A model generated the notes under the pieces. It made no database searches. It was given only the letters and a program-made list of their open reading frames with translations, and was not told where the DNA came from. Shown here one piece after another: positions 29,202 to 39,354 of a DNA stretch of 64,000 nucleotides. The stretch is from an uncultured Actinomycetes bacterium. Lineage in GTDB: Bacteria > Actinomycetota > Actinomycetes > Nanopelagicales > Nanopelagicaceae. Position 1 is the stretch's first letter. Every line of letters begins with the position of its first letter. The stretch is from NCBI GenBank assembly GCA_937888825.1, contig CALBFE010000099.1, forward strand, positions 1-64,000, written 5' to 3'. The position numbers were made by a program, and so were the translations under genes.

Positions 29202-30734
29202 TTAGGCAGCGCCAATTCGAGTTTTTCTAGGTGTAGCAAATGATTTACCGACTGCAGTTAACTCATCTGAAACCTGTGCTTTGATCGCATCTTCGCTTTT
29301 TAGCAGTTTTGTCAGTTCAGCGATAGTTGATTTTAACTCTTTTTGCTCAGTTTCAAGTTCTAGCTTACTCATTTTAGTTAAACGACGAAGTGGCATATCC
29401 AAGATATAGGTTGTTTGTTCATCGTTTAACTTAAAGTCCTTCATTAACTTCTCTTTAGCAACTGCTGCATCATCGCTGCCGCGGATAATCTTGATGACCT
29501 TATCGATATCGATAATCGCCTTTAAGAGTCCATCAACAAGAGTTAAACGTCCTTCAGCTTTGGCTTTGCGGAACTCAGAGCGACGACGAACAACTTCAAT
29601 GCGGTGCTCGATAAAGACTTTAAGAAGCTCTTTTAACCCAAGAGTCTGTGGCTTGCCCTTAACCAATGCCACAGCATTGATTGAAAAGGCATCTTCCATT
29701 GGGGTTAGCGCATAAAGCTGTTCTAGAACTGCCTCTGGTTCAAAGCCGTTCTTGATTTCAATAACTACATTTGTGCCAGTCTGACCATCGGTTAAATCGA
29801 TGATGTCGCTGATGCCAGCAATTTTTTTGGCCTTAACAAGGGCTGCGATGCGTTCAACAACTTTCTCAGGTCCAATGGTGAAGGGAAGTTCTTTAATAAC
29901 AATTCCCATTTTGCGCGTGGAAACCTTTTCAATCTCAACGCTGGCACGGACTTTAAATGAACCTTTACCGGTTGCATAAGCCTCGCGCACACCATCTAGA
30001 CCAACTAGTTCACCCCCGGTTGGAAAATCTGGGCCAAGAACATATTTCATCAACTGCTTGACTGTGGCAGTTGGGTTTTCAATTAAAAACTTTGTTGCAG
30101 CGATCACTTCGCCCAAGTTATGGGGAGCCATGTTCGTGGCCATACCTACAGCAATTCCAGAACCGCCGTTAACGAGCAAGTTGGGATATGCAGCAGGAAG
30201 AACAAGAGGCTCGGCTAATTGGCCGTCATAGTTTGGACCAAAGTCAACGGTGTTCTCTTCAGTTTCAGCAACCATAGCCATTGCAGCAGTTGCAAGGCGT
30301 GCTTCGGTATAGCGCATCGCTGCAGGGCCAGCATCGAGTGAGCCAAAGTTTCCGTGACCATCGATGAGTGGAAGGCGCATTGAGAATGATTGCGCCATAC
30401 GAACGAGCGCGTCATAAATTGCACCATCACCGTGAGGGTGCAACTTACCCATTACTTCACCAACTACACGTGCACTCTTAACATGTCCACGCTCTGGGCG
30501 AAGACCCATATCTGCCATCTGATGCAAGATGCGACGGTGAACTGGCTTTAAACCATCACGTGCATCTGGAAGTGCGCGAGAATAAATTACTGAGTAGGCA
30601 TACTCAAGAAAAGATTCAGAAACTTCCTTTGAAACATCGATATCAACGATCTTGCCGGGGTATTCACCAGGTTTTGGACCGAGCGGTTTCTTACCCTTTG
30701 CCGCAGCTTTCGCGGGAGTCTTCGCAGTTGCCAT
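29202..30734 (-). CDS. parC: DNA topoisomerase IV subunit A, lacking C-terminal domain
   Basis: YSVIYSRALPDARDGLKPVHRRILHQM; AAMRYTEARL catalytic Tyr; ends at 510 aa. Confidence 0.93.
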   Translation of the reverse strand: MATAKTPAKAAAKGKKPLGPKPGEYPGKIVDIDVSKEVSESFLEYAYSVIYSRALPDARDGLKPVHRRILHQMADMGLRPERGHVKSARVVGEVMGKLHPHGDGAIYDALVRMAQSFSMRLPLIDGHGNFGSLDAGPAAMRYTEARLATAAMAMVAETEENTVDFGPNYDGQLAEPLVLPAAYPNLLVNGGSGIAVGMATNMAPHNLGEVIAATKFLIENPTATVKQLMKYVLGPDFPTGGELVGLDGVREAYATGKGSFKVRASVEIEKVSTRKMGIVIKELPFTIGPEKVVERIAALVKAKKIAGISDIIDLTDGQTGTNVVIEIKNGFEPEAVLEQLYALTPMEDAFSINAVALVKGKPQTLGLKELLKVFIEHRIEVVRRRSEFRKAKAEGRLTLVDGLLKAIIDIDKVIKIIRGSDDAAVAKEKLMKDFKLNDEQTTYILDMPLRRLTKMSKLELETEQKELKSTIAELTKLLKSEDAIKAQVSDELTAVGKSFATPRKTRIGAA

Positions 30735-30759
30735 TGGAGCATTGTGCCAAGAGAGTTGC

Positions 30760-31641
30760 TTAATCTAGGGGAGGGCGCGCCCCAACAGTTGCTACACACT
30801 TTGCCGCAAGTGCAGTTCCGGCTGAAAGGGCTGCTTCTAAATCTTTTGTTTCAAGCCACTTTGGAATAAATCCAGCGGCAAATGAATCTCCAGCACCTGT
30901 TGTGTCGACGACATTGGTAGTGACGGCTGACACCTTTGCAACTATGTCGTTATGAACAGCCATGGCACCACGAGAACCTAATTTGATGACAACAAGTGGG
31001 GTGTAAGCAGTTAAATTCTTTTCGGCCGTTTCAACATCTTTAGCATCACCGAGATAGAGAGCTTCTTCGGAGTTGAGCAGAATTCCATCCATGAGGCTGA
31101 CCCACGACAAAACTTCATCGCGGGAAACAATCTTCATGGCTCCAGTTGTCGTTGGATCAAAATAAATTGGCTTTCCAGCAGCCTTAATCTTTGTAATCAT
31201 AGAAAGGACCGCATCGCGGCTACGGAAATCTAGTAGTGCATAGCCACTCACATACACACCATCTACATCGTCCAACGGTGGCAAGTCACTTACTTCAAGA
31301 TCTGCATTAGCTCCGTTATCTGGAAACATCGTGCGCTCTCCATTGGAATCAACCAAGATAACGACAACGCCAGTTGGACGTCCTGAGTGCATCAAATTCA
31401 TGTGTTCTACGCCGTATTTATCTAAATCAGAGATTAGGGCAAAACCAACGGGATCATTGCCAACACGGGCCACTAATTGAGCTTTAGAGTGAGTACGAGT
31501 AATCCAAGTTGAAACATTTGCAGCTTGACCGCCTGGGTGACTTGAAATTCTGCTGGCAGTGTCATTGCCATAGTTGATGGGCTCTTTTAACTGGGAAATA
31601 ACATCTAAGGCTAAATCGCCGATACATAGAATCTTTTTCAT
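30760..31641 (-). CDS. psuK: PfkB-family kinase, likely pseudouridine kinase
   Basis: HPGGQAANVSTW, VVDTTGAGDSFAAGF PfkB motifs; abuts psuG. Confidence 0.8.
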   Translation of the reverse strand: MKKILCIGDLALDVISQLKEPINYGNDTASRISSHPGGQAANVSTWITRTHSKAQLVARVGNDPVGFALISDLDKYGVEHMNLMHSGRPTGVVVILVDSNGERTMFPDNGANADLEVSDLPPLDDVDGVYVSGYALLDFRSRDAVLSMITKIKAAGKPIYFDPTTTGAMKIVSRDEVLSWVSLMDGILLNSEEALYLGDAKDVETAEKNLTAYTPLVVIKLGSRGAMAVHNDIVAKVSAVTTNVVDTTGAGDSFAAGFIPKWLETKDLEAALSAGTALAAKCVATVGARPPLD

Positions 31642-32541
31642 TTATAGCGCCATCGCAATATCTGCAGCTAGGGCGCAGTTTGATTTAATGATTTCAGTAT
31701 TAATGGCAAGTGATTCACCGTTGCTGGCGGTGTGGAAATGCTCGAGTAAATACGGTGTTACATACTTACCATCAATTCCATCACGGGCAGCATTTGCTAG
31801 ACCAGTTGCCAAAATCTCATCATGACGCACTTTGTCCATCTGCTTTTCAACTGGGTTGGTAACAATCAATGCATGATGAGAAGTTGCAACCTGACCACGG
31901 GCTTTAATGATTGCGGCAACCTCTTGGGCAGAATCAACGCGGTGTTCAATTTCAAAACCTGAATCCGTTAGGTAGAAACCAGGGAAGCGGTTGGTTTTGT
32001 AACCCACGATGCCAATTGCTAGAGTCTCAAGGCGCTCTAAGGTGGCATGAACATCGAGAATTGATTTGACTCCAGCACAGACAACAGTCATATCTAGTTG
32101 TGAGAGCGCAGTTAAGTCAGCTGATTCATCAAAAGATTCATTGGCACCTCTGTGAACGCCGCCTAAACCACCAGTTGCAAATACTTTAATTCCAGCAATT
32201 GCTGCGATGTGAGCTGTGGCTGCAACTGTTGTTGCTGCACTCTTGCCCTGAGCAATGATGATTGCTAAATCTCGGCTAGAAGCTTTAGAAATATCATCAC
32301 GATTGGCTATCTCATCTAACTCATTGGCTTCAAGACCGATATGAACAACACCATCAAGGAGTGCAATTGTGGCTGGGACGGCTCCGCGCTGGCGAATAAT
32401 GCGTTCGCACTCTTGGGCAACCAAAAGATTGGATGGGCGGGGTAATCCATGGCTAATAATCGTAGATTCGAGTGCAACGATGGGCGTACCCGCTGCAACT
32501 GCAGCCGAAACTTCGGCTGAATATTTAATTGCACTCTTCAT
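31642..32541 (-). CDS. psuG: Pseudouridine-5'-phosphate glycosidase
   Basis: VALESTIISHGLPRPSNL; FATGGLGGVHRGA. Confidence 0.95.
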   Translation of the reverse strand: MKSAIKYSAEVSAAVAAGTPIVALESTIISHGLPRPSNLLVAQECERIIRQRGAVPATIALLDGVVHIGLEANELDEIANRDDISKASSRDLAIIIAQGKSAATTVAATAHIAAIAGIKVFATGGLGGVHRGANESFDESADLTALSQLDMTVVCAGVKSILDVHATLERLETLAIGIVGYKTNRFPGFYLTDSGFEIEHRVDSAQEVAAIIKARGQVATSHHALIVTNPVEKQMDKVRHDEILATGLANAARDGIDGKYVTPYLLEHFHTASNGESLAINTEIIKSNCALAADIAMAL

Positions 32542-32572
32542 GGGTCAACCTTAGCCGATGTAATGAGAAGAT

Positions 32573-33685
32573 ATGAACGTGCATTTGTCCCAGATAACTC
32601 CATCGATCTTTACATCCCTAGGGCTATCGACTTCCGAAGACCTTTTAGCTGTTGGGCCTTCACCTGGTGGGCGAGAACTTCTATTTCTTATCGATGGTTT
32701 TGGCGAAGATATAATTGAAAAATACGGCGATGCGATGCCCACAATCTCGCGCCTGACTAAGTTTTCAACAATAAAAACTTCTTTTCCATCAACTACCGCC
32801 ACCTCGTTAGCCACGTTAACAACTGGAACTTTGCCTGGCGTACACGGTATGTTGGGTTACACCGTGCAAGTCCCACGCAGCGGTGGTCGAATTCTCAATG
32901 CACTTAAGTGGGACGAGCGCGTTGATCCTATTAACTGGCAGCCAATACCAACTTTGTTTGAGCGCGCAGTTGCTGAGAACATCAATGTCACACATGTTGC
33001 AGCTAAGCGCTATGAGAACTCAGGGTTCACACGAGCAGTTTTCCGTGGCGCTAACTACAAAGGTGCAAATGTTGCAGCAGATTTAATTGCTGAGACCAAA
33101 GCTGCACTGCAAAAGTCACCATCTTTTGTTTATCTCTATGTTAATGATTTAGATTCAGCTGGACACAGCGATGGTGTGGGAAGCGATAAGTGGTTAGCGG
33201 TACTTTCAATGATTGATCAGATGTTTTCAAATCTGATGAAAGAGATGCCACATGGCACCCGCATTTGGCTCACTTCAGATCATGGAATGGTTAATGTCAG
33301 CGAGAAAATAGTTATTGGGCAAGATAATCCATTGCTAGAAGGTGTGGCTGTTATTGCGGGTGAGCCTAGAGCTAGACATCTTTATTTATCTCCAGAAAAT
33401 GACAGCGTGAGCGCACGAAGTGAATTAGCTATGAGATGGAAAGAGTTTTTAGGTTCTAAGGCAACGGTTCTAACTCGCGAAGAAGTAGTTGCTACCAACC
33501 TCTTTGGTAGTCAGATAAGCGCCGATGCACTTGATCGCATGGGTGAAGTAATCGCTATTGCCCAAGGTGGACTTGTTCTACTTGATCCAGAACGTGCTGA
33601 AAAAGAAGGCGCAATGGTTGGCCATCATGGTGGGGATAGCGAGATTGAAACTCAGGTTGGATTGTTAACTTCAGCTTTGAGTTAA
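32573..33685 (+). CDS. Alkaline phosphatase superfamily / nucleotide pyrophosphatase-like
   Basis: FPSTTATSLATLTTGTLPGVHGMLGY; LTSDHGMVNV. Confidence 0.88.
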   Translation: MNVHLSQITPSIFTSLGLSTSEDLLAVGPSPGGRELLFLIDGFGEDIIEKYGDAMPTISRLTKFSTIKTSFPSTTATSLATLTTGTLPGVHGMLGYTVQVPRSGGRILNALKWDERVDPINWQPIPTLFERAVAENINVTHVAAKRYENSGFTRAVFRGANYKGANVAADLIAETKAALQKSPSFVYLYVNDLDSAGHSDGVGSDKWLAVLSMIDQMFSNLMKEMPHGTRIWLTSDHGMVNVSEKIVIGQDNPLLEGVAVIAGEPRARHLYLSPENDSVSARSELAMRWKEFLGSKATVLTREEVVATNLFGSQISADALDRMGEVIAIAQGGLVLLDPERAEKEGAMVGHHGGDSEIETQVGLLTSALS

Positions 33686-34465
33686 TTACTGATCTTCAGT
33701 TGGTTTAATTCCGAACATAATTTCATCCCAGCTAGGAACCTTGGCTCGTGCAACAACACCATCACGTGCAGCCTCATCATCTGGCAGTTCGCGAATGACG
33801 GCTAAGCGTGGAACTTCTGGCATAGAGGTGATTTCATCGCGCAAGGAAGGGTGATTCGCATCTGAGTACACAAGTCCAGGTGCTGGCATCTGTCGTGCTG
33901 GTGGCTCATCGCCCATCATCCAACGCGCATTTTCATCCATAGATGTAAGGATGCGGCGAGTGGTGTCAAAGTTCCATTGCGCAATTCCAACACCGCTGGT
34001 GTTTGGGTAATGCAGTTCAACTGTCCATGTTGAATCTTCATGGCGCCATGTGTTCCAGGAAAGATCTGAAAGATCGATATTGCGCGGGGCAAGACGAGAA
34101 ACAACAACGCCTAATAAGTTAACTGGGTCGCGGCTTCCTTCTTTGCGAACTGAGACTTGTTGGGCTTGATCAATGATGTAGATGCGCTCTTGCAAGATTG
34201 GGCCAGAGAAGCGTTCGATCTTTTCAATCGGAATATTATTTTCGCGAGCTAACTCTTCTGCTAACTCACCAGCACGTAAGCGACGCTGAATCTCTTTAAT
34301 AGAAATAGTGTCACTTTCTTGTTCTGGAACTGCAGAAAGACGAGGCTGATTAACTGTGGCGCGCAAAGTGTCGCTAATGCGAACGGTGAACTCATTGCCA
34401 TCATTGTCATGGAGGGACAAGTGAGTACCTTCCTCACTCTTGCCATTTAATCGAAGCTCAGTCAC
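33686..34465 (-). CDS. sepH: Septation protein SepH-like (DUF3071)
   Basis: SIKEIQRRLRAGELAEELARENNIPIEKIERFSGPILQER HTH; MFGIKPTED C-terminus. Confidence 0.85.
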   Translation of the reverse strand: MTELRLNGKSEEGTHLSLHDNDGNEFTVRISDTLRATVNQPRLSAVPEQESDTISIKEIQRRLRAGELAEELARENNIPIEKIERFSGPILQERIYIIDQAQQVSVRKEGSRDPVNLLGVVVSRLAPRNIDLSDLSWNTWRHEDSTWTVELHYPNTSGVGIAQWNFDTTRRILTSMDENARWMMGDEPPARQMPAPGLVYSDANHPSLRDEITSMPEVPRLAVIRELPDDEAARDGVVARAKVPSWDEIMFGIKPTEDQ

Positions 34466-35708
34466 GGTTCAGAGAGTAATGGATGAGCCCCTTATAAACG
34501 CGAAAGTAGGGCAGTGTGGCTAATAAAGCTGCACACATAAATCCCAAGGGCACCCAGAAAGCGCTTTGTGCCCCATAGGTATCGATGATCCATCCGCCGA
34601 GTGCGCTAGAGATTGCACCACCTAACGGCATGCCTGCCACGACCCATGTAAATGATTCGGTGATCTGTTCACTTGGCACCACTTCTTGCACAACACCGTA
34701 GGCATTTACGATTAAAGGTGCGATAGCAAAGCCATTAAAGAAGAGCGCAACGGCTAGCCAGAATATTGAATCCACAAATATAAACGGAACTGATAGAAGG
34801 GTCAGCGCGCTTAAGAAGATTAGGAAGCGTCCCACATATGAGGTTTTCCACTTTAATAAGCCATTAATGATGGCGCTGACTGCGCTGCCTGCAGCCCATA
34901 ACCCAAGGAGCAAACCCGAATGTGATTTTTGTCCTTGGCTTTCGGCAAATCCAACGACAGTAATTGCGATTGCACCAAAGAATCCACCAGTCAAAGTTGT
35001 GGCAAGTGCTATTGCCTGAACGATGGGTATTCCAATAACTGGGGGATGCGGATCCTTAACGCGTACAGGTGATGGAGGTGGCTCAGTTGCTCGTTGCATT
35101 GCAAAGAGAGGCAGTCCAATAGACATCAAAATCATTCCAGCAATTAATCCGGCCGCAGGTGCAATCGATGTAGCACATGCCGTAGCAGTAATGGGACCAA
35201 CGATGAAAACAATCTCATCCATCAAAGCTTCATAAGAGTAAGCGGTATTGACTACATGTTTATCTTTTTCATCTTCAGCGGTAGTTGATTTATCTGGACT
35301 TAAAACATGTAACCAGCGGCGTCGCACTAACCCACCGGTATTTATTGAAGCAAGTTCAGCCACAACGATAGAAATGAACCATGTCCAGATAGGTGCTCCA
35401 TTCATCACTAGGGCGATAAAGAGTGAGAGACCAGCAATTTTGAGCGGGACAACTCGCAGCAACATCTTTCGTTGTCCGATTCGATCTGCAACACGAGACC
35501 AAAATGGTGTTGCAATAGAGATAACTATGGATGCAACCGCACTCAGCGCCCCAGCTAAAGCATAGGAATCACTGACGGCAACAACGATAAAAATTAGCGC
35601 TAATGAATCCATCGATATCGGCATTCGGCCGATGAGGGCTGGAATTGAAAATCTCATCGCTCCCGGTGTGCGAAACAGGGTTGTATATGCCGAGAACATG
35701 GTGCCCAT
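34458..35708 (-). CDS. MFS transporter
   Basis: 12-TM-like hydrophobic pattern; SRVADRIGQRKMLLRV motif A. Confidence 0.85.
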   Translation of the reverse strand: MGTMFSAYTTLFRTPGAMRFSIPALIGRMPISMDSLALIFIVVAVSDSYALAGALSAVASIVISIATPFWSRVADRIGQRKMLLRVVPLKIAGLSLFIALVMNGAPIWTWFISIVVAELASINTGGLVRRRWLHVLSPDKSTTAEDEKDKHVVNTAYSYEALMDEIVFIVGPITATACATSIAPAAGLIAGMILMSIGLPLFAMQRATEPPPSPVRVKDPHPPVIGIPIVQAIALATTLTGGFFGAIAITVVGFAESQGQKSHSGLLLGLWAAGSAVSAIINGLLKWKTSYVGRFLIFLSALTLLSVPFIFVDSIFWLAVALFFNGFAIAPLIVNAYGVVQEVVPSEQITESFTWVVAGMPLGGAISSALGGWIIDTYGAQSAFWVPLGFMCAALLATLPYFRVYKGLIHYSLNRD

Positions 35709-35733
35709 CCTATGACAGGGTTAGGATGTCCAA

Positions 35734-36498
35734 GTGAGCATTAATGATGAACTTCTAGAGTTGGCATTGGATATAGGAGCGCAAGCTGGCCGTCTATTGG
35801 TTGATCGCCCAGCCTCTTGGGAGTTAACATCTAAATCAACTGCAATAGATATTGCAACGCAGATGGATGTTGCTAGCGAAAAACTTATAGTTAATGCCAT
35901 TCTTGCTGTGCGACCAGATGATGGAATCATTGGTGAGGAAGGTGCTGACAGGACGAGCAAATCTGGATATACCTGGGTTATAGATCCAGTTGATGGAACC
36001 GTTAATTATTTCTATGGACTTCCAGCATGGAATATAAGTATTGCCGTCAAAGATGCTCAAGGAGCGGTGGTAGGAGTGGTGCATGCGCCAACCATTGATT
36101 CAACATGGCATGCAAGCCGTGCCGGTGGTGCATATCTAAATAACTCACCAATTTTATGCAATGAACCGATTGAATTAAATCGAGCCCTAATTTCAACTGG
36201 CTTTGCATACGATGTAAAAGATCGCATAAATCAACTGGATTTAGTGAACAAACTTCTTCCGAAAGTTCGTGACTTCAGGCGTATAGGAGCAGCGGCGGTG
36301 GATATATGTTGTGTGGCAACTGGGATGGTGGATGGCTATATAGAAACCGGATTAAAAGAGTGGGACATAGCCGCAGCGGCATTAGTTGCCACAGAAGCTG
36401 GGGCTATTGTGACTACCCATGCATGGCGGGGGATGGAGTTAACCGTGGCTGGTGGAGCCCACCTGCATGCCGCGCTCATGCGGGAGATTCCCGCCTAG
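35734..36498 (+). CDS. Inositol monophosphatase family protein
   Basis: IGEEGADR, TWVIDPVDGTVNYFYGLP, WDIAAAALVATEAGA. Confidence 0.93.
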   Translation: MSINDELLELALDIGAQAGRLLVDRPASWELTSKSTAIDIATQMDVASEKLIVNAILAVRPDDGIIGEEGADRTSKSGYTWVIDPVDGTVNYFYGLPAWNISIAVKDAQGAVVGVVHAPTIDSTWHASRAGGAYLNNSPILCNEPIELNRALISTGFAYDVKDRINQLDLVNKLLPKVRDFRRIGAAAVDICCVATGMVDGYIETGLKEWDIAAAALVATEAGAIVTTHAWRGMELTVAGGAHLHAALMREIPA

Positions 36499-36527
36499 AT
36501 TTACCCGATTTACGCTCAGGGCCCCTT

Positions 36528-36561
36528 CTGTGGCAAGATACGCAGTCTGCACCTGCCACAG
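36528..36561 (+). promoter_or_regulatory. Conserved-looking stem-loop in rplS 5' leader
   Basis: CTGTGGCA-agatacgcagtctgcacc-TGCCACAG: 8-bp perfect stem, 18-nt loop, about 40 nt before rplS start. Confidence 0.55.
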
Positions 36562-36600
36562 CCGGTGCTTAATAGATGAAGATAAAAAAGGACGAATTCC

Positions 36601-37131
36601 ATGAACATTCTTGACGCCGTAGATGCAGCATCGCTGCGCAAAGACATCCCGCAGTTTCGTGCTGGCGATGAGCTCAAGATTCACGTCCGTGTTATCGAAG
36701 GTAGCAAGAGCCGTCTTCAGGTATTCCAAGGAATCGTTATCCGTCGTCAAGGTGATGGCGTTCGTGAAACATTTACAGTTCGTAAAATTTCTTACGGTGT
36801 TGGCGTAGAGCGCACATTCCCAGTTCACACGCCAGTTATTGAAAAGATTGAATTAGTAAAGAAGGGCGAAGTTCGTCGCGCCAAGCTTTACTACCTACGT
36901 GATCTTCGCGGTAAGGCTGCAAAGATTCGCGAAAAGCGTGATGGTGTTGAAGGTTACGGTGATGGAATTCTTTCAACACCAGAACCAATCGCACCTGTAG
37001 TTGCTGCTGTTGTTGAGGAAGTTGTTGAAGCCCCAGTAGTTGAGGCAGTTATAGAGGCTCCAGTAGTTGAGGCAGTTGTTGAAGCCCCAGTTGCTGAAGA
37101 AGTTGTTGAAGAAACTCCTAAAGCCGAATAA
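36601..37131 (+). CDS. rplS: 50S ribosomal protein L19 with acidic/VEAP repeat C-terminal extension
   Basis: [60 protein letters not shown]; tail [26 protein letters not shown]. Confidence 0.97.
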   Translation: MNILDAVDAASLRKDIPQFRAGDELKIHVRVIEGSKSRLQVFQGIVIRRQGDGVRETFTVRKISYGVGVERTFPVHTPVIEKIELVKKGEVRRAKLYYLRDLRGKAAKIREKRDGVEGYGDGILSTPEPIAPVVAAVVEEVVEAPVVEAVIEAPVVEAVVEAPVAEEVVEETPKAE

Positions 37132-37139
37132 TCACGTTA

Positions 37140-37793
37140 ATGCGTCGTAAGGGTTCCCTCCTACGGGAGCTCCCAATCCTTGTTGTAGTTGCACTTGTTG
37201 TCTCCCTGCTTATAAAAACATTTCTAGTCCAGTTTTTCTATATTCCATCTGGTTCTATGGAAAACACTTTGCAGATCAAAGATCGCGTTGCAGTGAACAA
37301 AGTCCCATTCCTTTCGCGCAATATCGCTCGCGGTGATGTAGTCGTTTTCCGCGATCCTGCTGGTTGGTTACCTGAAATTACTGATTATTCAACAAATAAA
37401 TATGTTGCCAAGGTAAAGACAGGTCTAGTTGCAGTCGGTGTATTGCCCAACCCAGCTAAGCAGTACTTGGTCAAGCGCGTCATTGGTGTTGGCGGCGATC
37501 ATATTGTTTGCTGTGACAAGGCTGGTTTATTAACCGTTAATGGCACAGCAATTACTGAGCCATATATCTTTGCTGGAAATAAGCCTAGTGATATGGATTT
37601 TGATGTCACTGTTCCTAAAGGAAAAATCTGGGTTATGGGAGATCACCGCGGAGCAAGTGCGGATTCTAGATATCACCAAGAAGATATTAATAAAGGATTT
37701 GTTCCACTCTCTCGCGTTACAGGCCGAGTAGTTGCAGTCATCTGGCCTTTCAAACATATTACTTTCGTTCCACAAATCAACGTTCTGAAATAG
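37140..37793 (+). CDS. lepB: Signal peptidase I
   Basis: FYIPSGSMENTLQIKDRVAVNK; YLVKRVIGVGGD; GDHRGASADSR. Confidence 0.95.
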   Translation: MRRKGSLLRELPILVVVALVVSLLIKTFLVQFFYIPSGSMENTLQIKDRVAVNKVPFLSRNIARGDVVVFRDPAGWLPEITDYSTNKYVAKVKTGLVAVGVLPNPAKQYLVKRVIGVGGDHIVCCDKAGLLTVNGTAITEPYIFAGNKPSDMDFDVTVPKGKIWVMGDHRGASADSRYHQEDINKGFVPLSRVTGRVVAVIWPFKHITFVPQINVLK

Positions 37794-37799
37794 TTCTGT

Positions 37800-38411
37800 A
37801 TGAAGGTTATTGAGAAGCTGCTCACGCAAGCAGGAATCTCACCCATAGCCGGCGTTGATGAAGCTGGACGTGGGGCATGTGCTGGACCGTTAGTAATTGC
37901 AGCTGTTGTATTAAATGATCCTTTTGCACCAGAGCTTGCACCGGTTCGAGATTCAAAAGAGATCAGTGAAAGTAAAAGAGATGAAGTCTTTGAACTGATT
38001 CAATCAATTGCTGCCAGCATTAGTGTGGTGATTGTGCCAGCAGAAGAAGTTGATGCCCGTGGTGTGCACGCAGCAAATCTTGATGGCATGCGCAGAGCGG
38101 TTAATGGGCTCGATATAACCCCCGCCTATGTCTTAACTGATGGTTATGCAATTGAAGGTTTAGGTTTTCCCAATTTAGCTGTGTGGAAAGGAGACCAAGT
38201 AGTTGTCAGCATTAGTGCTGCATCTGTGGTTGCAAAAGTCACACGTGATCGCATTATGCGCCAGATGGATACAGAGTTTCCACTCTATGGTTTTGCTGCT
38301 CACAAGGGATACATCACTGCCGCTCACACACAGGCCCTCAATGATCATGGGCCTTGTGCACAACACCGCCAGTCTTTTTCAAATGTAGCTGCACTTATTC
38401 ACAAGCAGTAG
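37800..38411 (+). CDS. rnhB: Ribonuclease HII
   Basis: IAGVDEAGRGACAGPLVIAAV; ASVVAKVTRDRIM. Confidence 0.96.
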   Translation: MKVIEKLLTQAGISPIAGVDEAGRGACAGPLVIAAVVLNDPFAPELAPVRDSKEISESKRDEVFELIQSIAASISVVIVPAEEVDARGVHAANLDGMRRAVNGLDITPAYVLTDGYAIEGLGFPNLAVWKGDQVVVSISAASVVAKVTRDRIMRQMDTEFPLYGFAAHKGYITAAHTQALNDHGPCAQHRQSFSNVAALIHKQ

Positions 38412-38457
38412 TTTCTCTAAGCCTTTTTATCACCTGCCAGTTTTAGCGTGGCGCCTT

Positions 38458-39342
38458 ATGTACATACAAACTCCTGCATTTCTTACCCCTTTTGAAGCCC
38501 GCGCCATTCTTTTCTCATGCATTGAACCCGGACATTTCTTCTGGACTTCCCAGATTTCACAGTTCGGTGCCCTTAAAGTTTTAGAATCCATTCTTTCCGG
38601 GACTTATCCAGCAGAGAAAACCACAGCAATCATTACTTCGATACGAACTGCCGAAGTAGGCCAGATTCTTTGTGAGATTGAAAAAGCCGGAGCTCAGTTC
38701 CTGACTCCCGAGCATGAGCATTGGCCTATAGGAGTTAATCAACTCATTAATCCACCTATTGGATTAATTGTTGCGGGGGATTCAACTTCGCTCATAACTC
38801 CAGCGCTAGCGATTGTTGGTTCACGCAAACCGACAAATTATGGAGCAAACGTTGCTAGTGATTTTGCACGAGCTTTTTCAGATTTAGGTTGGACGATAAT
38901 TAGTGGAGGAGCATATGGAGTTGATTCCTATGCACATCGTGCAACGCTGCAAGCCAATGGACGATCTATCGCAGTATTGGCAACGGGGATAGAAGTTGCT
39001 TATCCAAAATCTAACCAAAAGCTCTTTGATGAAATGCGTGTCAACGGTGCATTGATTAGTGAGCTCATGCCACACGTGAATGCGATGCCCTCTAGATTTT
39101 TGGTGCGGAATAGATTAATCGCATCGATTGCCAAAGCAACGCTGGTGGTTGAAGCCGCATTTCAAAGTGGATCTCTTCGCACCGCACGCGATGCTGCAGA
39201 ACTGCTTCGTCCAGTCATGGCAATTCCAGGACCAATCAACTCTGTAATGAGCCAGGGATGTCATCGCTTAATTAGTGAACGTGCCGCAGAATTGATCACA
39301 TCAGTTGCAGATGCTGTGGAGTTCATTGGTGCAAATCAATGA
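38458..39342 (+). CDS. dprA: DNA-processing protein DprA
   Basis: AIVGSRKPTNYGANVASDFA...ISGGAYGVDSYAHRATL...AVLATGIEVAYPKSN. Confidence 0.95.
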   Translation: MYIQTPAFLTPFEARAILFSCIEPGHFFWTSQISQFGALKVLESILSGTYPAEKTTAIITSIRTAEVGQILCEIEKAGAQFLTPEHEHWPIGVNQLINPPIGLIVAGDSTSLITPALAIVGSRKPTNYGANVASDFARAFSDLGWTIISGGAYGVDSYAHRATLQANGRSIAVLATGIEVAYPKSNQKLFDEMRVNGALISELMPHVNAMPSRFLVRNRLIASIAKATLVVEAAFQSGSLRTARDAAELLRPVMAIPGPINSVMSQGCHRLISERAAELITSVADAVEFIGANQ

Positions 39343-39354
39343 GAGAATAAGCCT

